A stretch of 64,000 nucleotides of DNA, from the NCBI GenBank assembly GCA_948567375.1, contig OX419759.1, positions 20,986,744 to 21,050,743 of the forward strand, written 5' to 3'. The notes below the pieces were generated by a model. The model did no database searches, was not told the origin of the DNA, and worked only from the letters and a program-made list of their open reading frames with translations. The stretch comes from Lunularia cruciata. Its lineage: Eukaryota > Streptophyta > Marchantiopsida > Lunulariales > Lunulariaceae. Positions 21,739 through 35,726 of the stretch are shown piece by piece (the first letter of the stretch is position 1; every line of letters starts with the position of its first letter). The position numbers and the translations under genes were made by a program.

Positions 21739-23291
21739 TGCTTTGTTGTTAGCCCAATTTTTATAGAGTCACACTTTCTTTTTCTCTCTTCAATTCAAGT
21801 TTCTACCGAGAAATCACACCTCTTGCATGCGCCTGTCACTGTCAATTGTACTTCACGTGTATGGGCCACTGGTTTTGAACGGTCCCTTCTTGAATTTCTC
21901 GCCCCAACAAAAGGTTGTTACATTGTCTTTGCCTCGGGTTGAGCTCCCCCCAATACGAAGATTCCTTACTTTGGGTTGTATGCTGACAAGGCATTTCTGA
22001 GTACTTACCTTATGACCCAAAGTCACTTTACCTCGAGTTTCATCCCGAAGACTCTTTTCTTTGCCTTCTTTGGCCATACAAGCACAATCCAACTTCTCTA
22101 TACACTTCTTCTTCTCTATTTTGAAAAAAACAAAAAATGTGGGCACCACAGCACTCATGTGTTCACCCTCTGGTAAGAAACCATAGCTCCACATGTCCTT
22201 CAACAAATGCTCACAATCTCATCTCATGTTGTCTGTCCAAATGAGTACCTCAAAATGCATCACACAGTACTCCATGAACTCCCTAACTCTTTGATGTAGG
22301 ATATATCTAAAATTAATACTAACTCTAAATGGGGCCTATCCACCCTCTCTACCAAACTAGACCATTGGCCCAAGAGACTACTACTATCCCACATGATGTC
22401 TACCAAACATCTAATATCCAAGACTATAATTGTCCTCTACTAGTCATGAGCATAAACCAAGTGGAGAATAAACTCTCTCATCTTACTCACCTCTATTGCA
22501 ACATAGATAATTTGGACCTCATTGGTGAGTGTCTCTCTCCTCTCCTATAGCCATTTAGTCTCTTGGGAAATATGACTAAAATTAGGCTAAAGTGCAAGAT
22601 CATTCAAAAGTTGAGGTCTCCAAGCAATGATGTAGATATCAAATGTCATCACACATGGCTCTCCTCTAGGGAATCCATGCAAGTGAGGCTCAATCTGCAT
22701 CTTTGCTGATCGCATCTCTAATCTATGCCCATGTCTATCTCTTTAAGTCCTCTCACTAGTCATATCAATTCTCTCTGGCTAGGTCTCCTCATGCATAGCA
22801 AACTCTCCTAGTGATCATCTCAATGGGTACTCTTAGAAAAGACCCTTGCATCCTTATAAGCCTCTTCCAAGGATGTTTTTTCCTCAACCAACTCAACTTG
22901 AGATCTCTCCAACTCTCCCAAGGAGAGTTAGAGCTCTTGATGATAGTTTCATATTTGCAACCTATAAGCCTCAACTGCCATCCGTCTCCTAGCTTTGAGC
23001 TCATCAAATTCCCTCATCAAATCAACTCTCTCTCTCTCTCTCTCCCATCTCTTAACAAAGTCAAATATAAAACTCACTCTTAGTCCTACTCCCAATCTCC
23101 CTTGTCCAAATCCCAATCCTCCAAGTCTCCCAAAAATTGATCTCTCTTGCCAAGAACTCTCTCCCTCTCTCTCTCCTCTATGTATCCCATAATGTGCTCT
23201 CTCCCTCTCCTACAAGTCCATTGCAAAATGCTCTCTCTCACTAGAGTCCGCAACTCTAGCACTAGCATCCAAAATTGTATTTATATCACTC
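21739..23291. other. No gene recognised; pyrimidine-rich tracts
   Basis: A minus-strand frame at 21853-22206 (117 codons, Lys-rich) and short plus frames occur without family features. A (TC)n run and ctctcc-rich text lie at about 23025-23235. Possibly the 5' leader of the minus-strand transposon-like gene at 19202-21738. Confidence 0.35.
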
Positions 23292-23874
23292 TATAATACC
23301 ATTAGCTAGACAGATTATCTAGAGGTGTAAATTTGTTTGGTAATATTTTTAGGGATGTTATATATGATGGTCTAAGTAAATCAGATAGATGTATCACCAA
23401 AAGAGTACTTCCACTAATAAGGCTGAGCCAAAAACACCCTAAAACCTTCAAAGCCAATTTTGGAGGCCTAAACAAATGAATTAGGTCTCAATCACGGAAA
23501 ATTCCTTTCCCTTGGCCAAACAGACATTGCCTTCTCCACACTTGTTTATCTCATTGAGATCTTTCTAGTGGTACCTTATCCAAGCTGTTTGGAGCTTTGT
23601 ACATAAAGATTCTGTAAAGATTCCTTTTAGTCAAACTTATTTGACCAACCAAATAGGACAAGGATTAACATGTCACCAATCCATACCACTAATCTAAGGC
23701 TAGAGCTTGCTAGCATGTCACCAATCCATGTATTTGATCCAAGGGTATAGCTTCCTTTGAGTAGATCCTCTTTGCTATATAATAAAGACAAGGTGCTCCT
23801 TTGGGGCATCGGAGTATTGAAGAAGGAAACTTTGTGTTTCTCTTGAGATTTTTCCTATCCTTAGAACATTACAC
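23292..23874 (+). mobile_element. Solo LTR, family C, copy 1
   Basis: Matches 59784-60501 (minus) and 63549-64000 (plus): gatgttatatatgatggtct, tatcaccaaaagagtacttc, tttggaggcctaaac, and ccaatccatgtatttgatcc. It starts TATAATACC where the others have TGTAATACC and ends CATTACA. Flanks CACTC and CTCTC are a plausible 5-bp target duplication with one change. A TATA-like tatataataaag near 23777 fits a promoter in plus orientation. No internal region is present, so it is a solo LTR. It has one copy of a 5' unit that is doubled in the other two. Confidence 0.7.
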
Positions 23875-25847
23875 TCTCCTTCCACACTCTAGTACTGCAA
23901 GTAGTGGTGGTGGTAACTCAAGTAAGAGTAGAGTAACTCTCAAGGAATCCTCACCCTATGCTAAGAATGACTTTTTAGGTGTCAATGGAACATCCTCTCT
24001 ATACACTACATGGGACTCTACCAACATAGGCTCAACCTCATGCTCCATGGAGCCCCTCTCCCTAGCTCCCCAAATCCTCTCTCCAAGTTTGTCGCTCTCT
24101 CCTTGCTTGAATACAAATGATAAAGAAGGAAATGAAGAAAGAAGGTCATCCAAGGGTGATGAAGAAGGAGAAGGTAAGGTAGAGTGCTATTAATAGGGTA
24201 ATGTAAAAGACCCCTTGCCTCCTCTTCCTATTTGGGTAACATAACCTACAAAGGAAAATCCTCCTCTCATGCCTACACCAAAATCCTTAAAACATATACA
24301 TAGCTTGATAAGGGTATAAGACAAATTCATGAAATTGAAGAAAGCATCAAGTAATTTGAAGGCAATTCTCCATACACTCCATAATATCATTTATTCATAC
24401 TATATATGGTACATAGAGAAAGATAAACAGAGTGTTTCCAAGAAACATGCTTATTAATTGACTCTTACTAACCCTCCTCATCTTTACTCTTGTCCCTTTC
24501 TCCCTCATCATGAATATATGTCTCCTCTTAGACTAGTGTCATAGTCAGCCTCTCCTTCATCAAGGAATCCACTCACCATGAACACATGAGTGAGAAACTG
24601 ACCACAATGTCACCTTGTATCTCCATCCAACCAGCCAACAAATTATGTTTTTGTAAAGATGTCATCTTTGCACTTACTGCCTAGAGCATGAGTTCTGCAC
24701 AATCATAATCCTCTCTTGCTTGTTGCAAGTGTACCCTAGACCTATCTATCTTCCACTTCACCATAAATGCAAGATACTCATACACGACCTTTGGCCGGCA
24801 TATAGGGACAAGTAGAGCAACAATCATCTGAAAAAATGGCCTCCATGTGAGGTAAATACAATATCGGGCCAAGCATCTCCTTATTGTGTGATCACTTACA
24901 AGAAACCAATCTTGCACTAGAGTGTAAGGGACAGATCTCCTCCTTCCATTCCTAAGTTGCAATGCAAATGCCGCTTGAATCATCTCAAGAGTCAAGATGG
25001 AAGGCTTGCCACTTATCATACCATCATGTGTAGTGGCATTCCATGTCCTCACAAAGTAGGTGCATCAATAAATCTGCATGAAAAACACAACATGCTAAAC
25101 AAAAATGCATAAAATAGAAAGGAATTTCAAGTTTTTGGCGGGTTTTTGCAAAGGTTTCGCATGGGTTTTGTGGAAGCTCTTATTGAATTTTAGGTTTTGC
25201 TAGGGTTTCACTGGAGGAGCAAGTTTTGCTATGGTTTCACAATAGGAGTGGGGTTTTATGCCAAGTTAAGGATTTTGTTCCAAGTTTAGGATTTTGCTAA
25301 CGTGTTAGCCAGGTTTTGGGATATGAGATTCAATTATGGTGGGGTTTTGCAAAATTAGGAAGGTGTTTGTTGAGTCATGGGAAAATCAAAGAGGTTTTGG
25401 TAGGTTTGGAAGGGTATTTGATGAGGTTTAAGCATAAAAACATGAGGAAATTTGCAAACCCATGTGCAAGTTCTAATGTGAATTTGTAGAAGATTACTTA
25501 CATGGGACTATAGATAATGTAAATTGATTGCCACTTTTAAGCCTAGAGAATCCAAATCTAATTCTCTAATAGATTCCACTAATTGTCAAATTTGAGTCTG
25601 ATCCAATCAAGCCCACTTGATGAAAGTCATGTATTCAACCATTGAACCAGGATCACCAATCAGCCATCCACACTCCTTGAAATCCTCAATAATTGGTATG
25701 TCCTACAGTTTTTGATAGGCCATTGCCATCTCTATATGGTAAAAAATCTTAGTAAGAATGAAATTTTGTTTTGAAAGTTCTTTCTCTCTTCTCAAGCTCG
25801 ATTTCTTAATCTTGGTATTCCTCTCTTGGGCATGAAGTGATACCTTT
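23875..25847. other. No firm gene; unassigned frames and degenerate repeats
   Basis: A minus frame at 24681-25052 (123 codons: LVQDWFLVSDHTIRRCLARY) is the longest reading with even composition, but I recognise no family. It may belong to the same decayed element type as 19202-21738. From 25130 to 25460 runs a degenerate ggttttgctagggttt-type repeat similar to 17280-17530. Confidence 0.35.
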
Positions 25848-26248
25848 TGTAACAATATGCAGTTTAGCAATGAAGTTAGTTAGGACTAACAAAGTAGTGA
25901 ATAAGCCAAATTAGCCTAGAATATTCTAGAAGTATCTAGGAAGCTTTTTGCAAAGCTTCTCGACTAACTTAACTTGCACCCCAAGTAAGTAACTTCTAGA
26001 AGCTTCCAACTAGCTTACTTTGCAAGCCAAATAGGCGGCTTCTAGAAGGAATCTTCTTGAGAAGCTTCTCGGTTAACTTGGCTTACAGTCCAAGAAAGTG
26101 ACTCAAGGAAGCTTCTCAAGAACCTTGTATGCTCCCTATAAATACCAAAATCAAAGCCCATGCTAGACATTTGGATTTTTCCCACATTCAAGTATCTCAA
26201 TGTGATATTCCATTCTCCTATTTCTCTCCTTGGTCTTGGTCTTTTACA
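25848..26248 (+). repeat. 5' LTR of chromovirus element 2
   Basis: TGTAACAATATGC to TCTTTTACA, 401 bases, with the same aagcttct-rich body and CTATAAATACC TATA region as the LTRs of element 1. The PBS follows after one base. Confidence 0.88.
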
Positions 26249-26519
26249 TTGGTATTAGAGCAAGAATGGGATAGATGGAATTTATGGACCACCAAATCCA
26301 CTTCTACCAAACTATTGTTATTTTTGTGTCCAGGTACTACCCAAACATTGTTTCACATAATTCATTACATCATGTTTTGGACAAGATTTTTTGCATATGA
26401 TCACCTTGTTTGAAGAACCCTTGGTGCTTCCGGTTATAACTGATGGAGAACGGTGGACATGTTGCATCTATGTGTTAATAAATTAGATAAATTGGGGATA
26501 GTGTGATAGAGTAGAAGCT

Positions 26520-27440
26520 ATGGCGGCGATGCCCAAAGTTATCCTTGCTATGCAATAGCAAATTGAGCATCTTAATCGATTGTTGGATGAACAAGACTGT
26601 CATAGACAAGAGCAAGTAGAGAGAGCACCAGTTCAAGAAGGAGAAGAGCACATCCAATTTACTAAGCCTAAGGTATTTGAAGGGAAGAACCTCACAAGTG
26701 CAATGGAAAATTTTATGTTTGATTGTGAATGTTACTTCAAAGCAACAAACCTTCAAAATGAATAGAGACAAATTCTATTGGCCTCAAGCAAATTAGATGG
26801 AGTGGCTAAATTATGGTGGCAAGTCAGAGTGGAAAAAGTTGAGCGGCAGTTTGTCACGCCAATCTTGACATGGGGAGAATTCAAGAGTGCAATAATTGGG
26901 CGGTTCCAAGTTATAAATGCCACATGGGTTGCAAGTTGAGATAAGTTAGCAAAATGAAACAGATTGGCCTAATAAGAAGCTATATCACTCAATTTCAGAA
27001 CACCATTATGCAAATTCCAAATATACTAGATGGAGAAGCTCTAGATCACTTTGTGAGAGGCTTGAAGTCCCACACTAGACTGGAAGTGACTATGCGTGAG
27101 ACCAAGGACTTGGAGGAAGCCATGCAGTTGGCTGAGTGCTTTGATTCCTTGGTTGCAACAACTTGGTCTCGACCTTGGCCTTCCTTGAACCCACCCATAC
27201 ACTACATGTGGGTGGAAGAGCCAATACCAATAGAGATCAATGTCATCCAGCAAAGACCACTTGGCACAATAGATCATGAAAGATTATGATAAAATGGTGG
27301 ATGTTTCTATTGTCACCAAATTGGACACCACATTGTAGAGTGTCCACTCAAGAATGAGCGACCTTGACAAGTCAACAAAATGGAAATTGTGGAGCGGAAT
27401 GATCAAGGAAACAAGGAATCCCAATAGGAGATTTTGAGCC
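26520..27440 (+). pseudogene. gag of chromovirus element 2, with CCHC zinc knuckle
   Basis: Begins ATGGCGGCGATGCCC and carries KPKVFEGKNLTSAMENFMFD, SYITQFQNTIMQIPNILDG and EVTMRETKDLEEAM. At 27302-27343 the zinc knuckle CFYCHQIGHHIVEC is intact (C-x2-C-x4-H-x4-C), unlike element 1. It packages element RNA in the cytoplasmic particle. Stops (for example TAG after LQNE at 26763) and frame changes break it. Confidence 0.78.
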
Positions 27441-27479
27441 GCCTATTGGGAACTTGATTAGTTCCAATGGGATTGAAAG

Positions 27480-27808
27480 CTCGACCTATACAAGTTTACT
27501 TCACTTGCAAGGTATGATATCTGATTGTGGTTGTAGGATTTTGGTTGATTCTAGAAGTTTAGAGAATTTGCATATCTATGCAATTAGCAAAGGAATTGGG
27601 TATTCCTATCAAGCTAGTAATTGGAAGTAGATTGATGATGGTAGATGGTAGAAAGGGTTTTGCATTCCGTACCTTGCATCCTATTACCGTCAAGATTGGG
27701 AAGGAGTATTTGGATTGTATGAGGTTTGTGGTGACATCTTTACACTATGATGTCACTCTAAGACTATCTTGGCTTGAATGTCATAAGGTTCAATTTGATT
27801 GGACCTAA
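27480..27808 (+). pseudogene. Retropepsin-like protease of element 2
   Basis: Active-site region ILVDSRSLEN, where the expected VDSGS has Arg for Gly, and the end YDVTLRLSWLECHKVQFDW, degenerate relative to element 1 (IILGLPWLEHH). A frame change lies near 27570. Confidence 0.65.
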
Positions 27809-28149
27809 CAACATATTCAAGTACAACACCAAGGTAGGAATTTTCACTTAGATTGTTGGGCATCTTTGAGTAAGACATCTAAGGATAGTCAGTCCCAAAA
27901 TGTGAAGTTTGTAAGGAAAGAAGCCATAGAGCAAGCTTTGAAGGAAGAGAAGTCCAAAGATGGGAAGTTTGGCAAGAGAGCAACCATAGTGCGAGCCATG
28001 AAGGAAGATAAGTCCCTAGATGAGAAGTTTATCAATGAAGCAACTATATAGCAAGCTTTGGAGGAATAATTCCATTTTTGTAATTTGTATCAAGCTGATT
28101 GCACAAGGAGAATCTGAGGAGAATCAAGAGCCTCATCAAACAATGGTTG

Positions 28150-29500
28150 ACCACATAGTTTAGGAGTTTGCAAATGTGTGTCCGGATGATCTTCCAAAGG
28201 GATTACCCTCTGATCGTGGTATGCCTTTCAAGATTGAGTTAGTACCAAGGAGTACTCTAATGAGTAGACCAATCTATTGGCTCTCACCAAAGAAGTTGGA
28301 GGAGTTGCGAACAACACTTACAGAGTTGTTGGAGAAGGATTTCATATGACATAGTACATCTCCTTGGGGAATACCAGTACTCTTCTTTCCAAAGAAGGAT
28401 GGAAGACTTTTTCTCTATATTGATTAACATGGGCTCAATAAAAAAATAGTGAAGAATGCATACATTTTTCCTTGATGACTTGCTTGATCAATTGAGTGGA
28501 GCACAATATTTCTCCAAGTTGGATCTTTGCAGCTACTATTGGCAAATCCCCTTTGATAAGGAAGATGTGCAAAAGACTTCCTTTTGCACAAGGTATGGAC
28601 ATTTTGAGTGGAGAGTTTTGCATGTTGGGCTTACTAATGCTCCAACAGTCTTCATGGATTAGATGCATTGGGTGTTTGATGGACTGTTGGATTGGTAAGT
28701 GGTGGTGTTCTTAGATGATATCTTCATCTATAGCAAGATAGAAGTAGAATATGTGAATCATGTGCAAAAAGTCCTAAGATTATTACAATAGTGGAAGTTT
28801 TATTACAAGAAGTCATCTTTTGGCACAAAGAAGTTACCTTCTTGGATCACAATATCTCATCGGAGGGGATAAAGATGGAAGAGGAGAAAATCAAGGCCAT
28901 CATTGATTGGCCTACTCCAAGGGATCCTATTGAAGTATGGGCATTTAATGGATTGGCTAGTTTTTACCAACAATTCATCCACTATTATGCTCATGTGGCC
29001 ACACCATTTACCAATCTCTTGAGGAAGAACTCAAGCTTTCAATGGACAAACAAGCACAAAGAAGCATTCCAAAAGTTGAAACATATGGTGTCTTCAAGAC
29101 CAATTCTTCAACCATATGATCCTCAACTACCATGTGGTTTAATTTTATGCTTCTAGCTTTACAATTGGAGTTGTGTTGCAATAGGAATTCATAGATGGAT
29201 TACATCCCATTGCCTCTGTGTCTTGCAAACTAAATACAGCAAAAAGGAATTACTCTGCTTGAGATTGAGAACAACTAGCAATGTTATATGCCACCAAGGT
29301 AAGGAGGCATTATCTCTTGGAGAAACAAGTTGTCATGCAAATTGATCACAAGCCCTTGTTGCAGACATTACATTTAGAACACATGAAAAGATGACATCAT
29401 CGATGGGAAAAACAACTATAATTGTTTGACATCAAACTAGAGTACAAACCCAATTGGTTCCATGTCATCCTTGATGCACTATCACAACGACCTGATTTGA
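28150..29500 (+). pseudogene. Reverse transcriptase and RNase H of element 2
   Basis: RT motifs: STSPWGIPVLFFPKKDG, then YFSKLDLCSYYWQIPFDK, EWRVLHVGLTNAP and the catalytic FLDD at 28708-28719 (usual YLDD). The thumb, with VTFLDHNISSEGIKMEEEKI and INGLASFYQQFI-type text, sits in the 28791-29156 frame. RNase H follows with YATKVRRHYLLEKQVV and IDHKPLLQTLHLEHMKR. Several stops and frame breaks interrupt it, for example at 28660. Confidence 0.78.
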
Positions 29501-30600
29501 AGTCTCTTCTTCTCATCACAACGGCAATAACGATGGTATCTATTGATTCCAAAGTCCAAATTGAGTTTCAAAGTGCTCTACAACAAGATCCTTTCTTTCA
29601 AATGGTACAAGGTCATCTTGCAACATATGACAAGAAGTACAATCCCTTCTCCTATAAGGAAGACCTTCTATTCTATGAGGACCGGATCTATATTCTAGCC
29701 AAAGGTGATCTCCAACTTGTGTGCCTTCAAGAAGCCCATGATTTACCAATTGCTGGTGATATGGGTGTGGACAAGATCTTGGGTACCTTCCAACCCAAAT
29801 GGTAGTGGCCTAACATGACACAAGATGTTTGGGAGTTTTTCTGATCATGTAAGAGTTGCCAACACAACAAAGCCAGTAACCAAACACCGAGTGGACTCCT
29901 TCAATTACTCTCCATTCCATCTACTCATAAGGAACATGTAAGCTTAGATCTCATCACATCCTTGCCCAAGATAAAGCAAGGTCACATAGCCATTCTGGTG
30001 TTTGTGGATAAGCTTAGTAAGCAAATCTACTTGGCACCAACCGTTGATAGTGTGGATGCTCCAACCTTGGCACAGATCTACTTCAACAATGTATTCAAGC
30101 ATCATGGGATCCATGTGGACTCATCTCCGACCGTGATCCACGCTTCACTGGAAAGTTTTGGCAAGCACTCTTCTAGATACTTGGCACCAAGTTTGCTTTG
30201 TCCATGGCCTATCACCCTCAAACTGATGGACCAACTAGACATGTAAATTTCACCTTGGAAGATATGTTTTGTGCCTTTTTCAATGTTCACCATACCAATT
30301 GGGATGAATGTCTTGCAATTGCGGAGTTTGCATACAATAATTCCAAACATATGAGTATCATATTCTCTCCTTTCTTCCTTAATTTTGGCCAAGATCCACT
30401 TATTCTAGATTCCTTTCTTGCTCCTCCTCCATCTTATGTCCCTAATACTTAAACCTTCTTGACCACCATATCCCAACCTCTCCAACAAGCCAAATCTTAC
30501 CTCCTTGTTGCCCAAATTGTCAAAAACAATATGCAGACCAACATCATCATGATCTCACCTTTCAAGTTGGTGATAAATTCATGCTCTTGTCTAGTAACCT
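29422..30600 (+). pseudogene. Integrase region of element 2
   Basis: The linker and zinc-binding domain (CLQEAHDLPIAGDMG; CKSCQHNKASNQTPSGLLQ) is followed by the core with SLDLITSLPKIKQGH, the HHG-type second Asp region shifted out of frame near 30120, and YHPQTDGPTRHVNFTLEDM. It is broken by stops at 29804 and 29842 and by a frameshift near 30110. Confidence 0.72.
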
Positions 30601-30819
30601 ACCCTTGATACCCAAGTCCATAAACTTGCTCTAAATTGGATAGGATACTTTGAGGTCACACAAATCATTTCTCTTGTTGTTTATTGACTTGCCTTGCCTT
30701 GTCAGATGTGCATCCACCCTATCTTTCTTACTTCCAAGTTGAAACTCTTCGTCTCTGATCCATCTTCCTTTTCCTCTTGTGCCCAACCTCCTCCTCCTCC
30801 CATCCCTATCAATGATCAT

Positions 30820-30965
30820 GAAGAATATGAAGTTGATTGTATCCTTGCACATTGCCACATTCAATGAGGCTGTCAACAACATAAGGAGTACAAGGTCCTT
30901 TGGAAAAGTTATCATGTTCATGATGCCTCATGGGAACCTCTTTCTCATCTCCAAAATGCATAAAC
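30820..30965 (+). pseudogene. Degenerate chromodomain of element 2
   Basis: EEYEVDCILAH-type start, then KEYKVLWKSYHVHDASWEPL, homologous to 7919-8052. A TGA in the middle (near 30865) breaks it, and Gly-Tyr of KGY has become Ser-Tyr. Confidence 0.7.
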
Positions 30966-31028
30966 TACCATCCATGAATTTGAAGCTTCAATGCGACAAT
31001 GATATCACCAACTAGCGGTGGGAGAATA

Positions 31029-31433
31029 TGTAACAATATGAAGTTTAGCAATGAAGGACTAACAAAGTAGTGAATAAGCCAAATTAGCCTACAATATTCT
31101 AGAAGTATCTAGGAAGCTTCTTGCAAAGCTTCCCGGCTAGCTTAACTTGGACCGGAAGTAAATAACTTCTAGAAGCTTCCAACTAGCTTAGCTTGCAAGC
31201 CAAGTAGGTGGCTTCTAGAAGGAAGTTTCTTGAGAAGCATCTCGGTTAACTTGGCTTCCAGTCCAAGAAAGTGGCTCAAGGAAACTTCTTGAGAAGCTTC
31301 TCAAGAGCCTTGTATGCTTCTTATAAATACCAGAACCAAAGCTCATGCTAGGCATTTGGAGTTTTTCCACATTCAAGTATCCCAATGTGATTTTCCATTC
31401 TCCTATTTCTCACCTTGGTCTTGGTCTTTTACA
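31029..31433 (+). repeat. 3' LTR of chromovirus element 2
   Basis: TGTAACAATATGA to TCTTTTACA, 405 bases, after the purine tract ending at 31028. It differs from its 5' partner at scattered positions, so the element is not recent. Confidence 0.86.
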
Positions 31434-32779
<1,346 letters not shown>

Positions 32780-32780
<1 letters not shown>

Positions 32781-33551
32781 CTTTAAAATTCCCATACAAT
32801 GCTCATTGACTACCCTAGTTTGTGCTAAGCATTTATTGAATCTACTCTACCCGAGGAGCACTTCACTTTAAATGATGGCACCAAGTGGTTCATGGGCGTA
32901 TAACTCAAATCACCTAACAAGTATTGGTGATGTTCAAATGAGTTGTTGGCTCCTTGATGGTTTAATTATCTCCATAGTGGATATTTCTTAAGACAAGTCA
33001 TATCATAGCAATAACCATGCACCTTTGCACACAAATTTAACTTATGAACACCAAAGTATCCAAAGTTGAAATGAAGGGAAAAAGTAGCTTTGATTTTTGA
33101 AACAAGAACTCATCACCCAATAATCGTATGATCCATCTCATGCCATCACATACCACTTATCCATTGATAGAATAAGATCCCTTCCTATTGAAGTAACTTT
33201 CTTCATCAATTTGAGGTTATTGAAGTAAGTTTGTCCATCAATATGAGGTTGTTGGGCTAAGGTAAGTAATGTCCCATCGACTATTCCAACACACCCAAGA
33301 AATCCTTTCATTGCAAAAAAATTTGAAATTCTCTCTTCTCTACATATCTTCTCCTTGACCATGTTGGGTAAAATTGCAATAATAACTCTCTCCATGAAAT
33401 TTGTAGTGGATCTTGAGCTGATTCCCCACAAATTCAACCCCCTTGCAATACATGCTCCATTCACATTATGACCAAATCTATCGAGTGCTATTGTGAATTG
33501 AATCAAAACATGAATTAGTTTCCTCAATCTTGTTTTCTCAAAACACTTCAT
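32780..33551 (-). pseudogene. PIF/Harbinger-type transposase remnant
   Basis: The 137-codon frame 33138-33551 has GCVGIVDGTLLTL, the first-Asp motif (usually IDGTH), followed by DGQTYFNNLK (usually DxxxYFNRK). Further downstream on the same strand, after stops, LAQTRVVNEHCMGILKSK lies near 32790-32840. This corresponds to the RxxVEHxFGxLK motif holding the third acidic residue. The order and spacing fit the DDE_Tnp_4 transposase of plant PIF/Harbinger DNA transposons. Stops throughout the middle make it dead. Terminal inverted repeats were not found. Confidence 0.6.
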
Positions 33552-33571
33552 GATCTAGGATGAGTTTGAAG

Positions 33572-34235
33572 TGTGAGCCGGCTTGTCTCTCACTCAAATG
33601 AACTTCCAATGGCTATTATGGTAGTGCATCCAATGGACTAAGAAAGCAAAGAACCCCAACTCCATCATACTCATCCAAGATTAACACTCCAAGACTCAAA
33701 TCATTTTTCATTAAAGAACTCAAGGATGATGAGTATCTCCTCATCCCTAGTTTATATGCTTGTGAAATAGTTACACACCAATGTTACTAATTACTAGAGT
33801 AACTCAAGTTACTCTAATAAAAGTCAAATAAAGTCTAAAGTCTAAAGGAATATCCATACTCATAAGAATATTCCCCTAAGCATATAGTCTTATCTTGAAC
33901 CAACCACTAAGTCAAGGATTCCTTCATATGGGCTATCCTTGGACTATAGAAGAATTTGAAACAAAAAGTCTTGTGGATCCAAGTGTTCTCAACTCTTTCC
34001 TCAAAGCAAAACACCTAAATATAATACCAACTTAATACACTAGAATCCAAAATAGTGATGTTCATCTTTTCCACTTCCTCTAAAGTAAGTTCCTTCCATC
34101 TTAACTATGACTAACTTTAGCTAATCATGACTAATGTAAAACAATCCTTTATCTCTATATAAATAATATTTCTCAAGTACTTGTTATTCCAACTAAATAT
34201 CACAATAGCACATAAATGCAAAAATAGGTATTATT
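33572..34235 (+). mobile_element. Solo LTR, family B, copy 1
   Basis: Matches 39616-40294 along its whole length: TGTGAGCCGGC start, ccaactccatcatactc, caaggattccttca, ctttagctaatcatgactaat and ctttatctctatataaataa near the end. The 3' terminus is eroded (TATTATT instead of TGTTACA). No internal region is attached. The TATA-like tatataaata about 70 bases before the end gives plus orientation. A clear target duplication is not seen. Confidence 0.75.
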
Positions 34236-35726
34236 GAATAATATATAAAATCAATTCACATCCATCTTCATCAATACTTTAAATTGTCATGGTTCTAAAT
34301 TTATGAACAATTGAGAGACAAATTCAATGTTGCTATTCTTGTCCACCATGGGCTGTCTATCTAACAACTATCTCAAGGAGTAGACAAATTCCCACAACCA
34401 TAATAAAAAAATTCCAGAACCTTCTAGGGGATTGTCTTTGTCCCATTCTTGCTCATCTATATCCTTGGTCTCTTCCAATAATCCATCATTGCCCAGGTCC
34501 AACTCCATATCACACTCACCTTGCCATTCTGGTTCAATGTACAATTCACCTTGCCATTCTGCAACTTGCAAGTGCATACATCTCTTTATTTCATTGATCA
34601 ACTCTTGCAGACTGCTAATGCAAGGTATATTGATAATCCAAGTGTACAATTGATAATTGACACACTAGCTATCTTTGTTATATCACGTGAGAGTTTTGCT
34701 ACACAAGCTCTCATGTGATAGTCATCCATCTCTCTCAATTTTTCTTCTCTCCTTATTCCTCCCTCTCTTCTTGAGTGATAGTCCTTCCTTCTCTCATTTT
34801 TTCGTCTCTCCTTATTCCTCCCTAATCTGGCTGCCAAAAATCCAACCCAATTTCTTGATTGATACACAATTTCTTGTGCAGAAAATCAATCTGATCCAAT
34901 TTCTCTTCTTGCTTGATATTTATTTCTTCTGCCCTCTATTCTCTCTCTCCCATTAATAGTTCCAACCCAAACATCTAGCTCATCTTGAAATTTCTCCCCG
35001 TTGTTCTCTCTTTGAATTCTCCCTTTCTCTCCCCAAATTTATCCCCTCTATTCTCTCTTCAGATACTCTTAGTAAAAATACAATCAAAATATATGCATAA
35101 CTATTTGAAGCAAAGCAACTCTCGGCAAAGCTTTACTACTCCTATTCAAAGCACCTTACTTGAGCCAACACTCTCCATGAAGCTCTATTACTCTGGTGCA
35201 CACAGCAAAGCTTGACCCACAACATACTCTCCAGGCACACTCTCGGCAAAGCTCGAATACTCTGGTTCACCGGGCAAAGCTTGACCCACACTCTCAACAA
35301 AATTTGTTCATAAGTGGCAATCAACCCAATCATTCCAGTTGGTCGGGGTGTCAAAATGTGTTTTTGATGGCAATGGTTCTTCTACCGAAGACTTTTCTAT
35401 TACCCCCTTAACTTTTTTACCGGATTGTTACGAGAGGTGAAAACTGAAATCTCCTAGCATATGCAAAATCCAATCCTTTAGAATGTGAACGTCTAACCTA
35501 TGACCAAGTTAGGACCGGTGTTAATAACTTAACCAAAAAATAAGTAGGGCAGAAAATAGTTTCAAATTGATAATTAAGATGTTAATATGGAAATGCTAAA
35601 CAGTAGTAAACACAAAGTAGAGGTTAAAAATGACTTGTATTAATCAATGTAAAGTTTGGTGTGAGTTGTTTATATGTTTTGAATCCGATCATCATTTTCT
35701 CACTTCCGTAATGTCTAGTTTGAGAA
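34236..35726. other. No gene; imperfect repeats near 35100-35300
   Basis: Pyrimidine-rich sequence (ctctccttattcctccct occurs twice, near 34750 and 34810, about 66 bases apart). Near 35105-35305 three imperfect units share ctcggcaaagct, tactct-ggt and gcaaagcttgaccca. No coding features. Confidence 0.45.

Larger units (their letters stand above)
25848..31433 (+). mobile_element. Ty3/gypsy chromovirus, element 2
   Basis: Same family as element 1 and complete in layout: 5' LTR 25848-26248, PBS TGGTATTAGAGC at 26250-26261, gag from ATG 26520, CCHC knuckle, protease, RT with FLDD, RNase H, integrase, chromodomain, purine tract ggtgggagaata, and 3' LTR 31029-31433. Numerous stops and small frameshifts inactivate it. 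The 5-base flanks are CCTTT and CCCTC, so no clean target duplication remains. Either the flanks have mutated or the two ends come from different insertions joined by recombination. It keeps the RT/RNase H segment that element 1 lost. Confidence 0.9.
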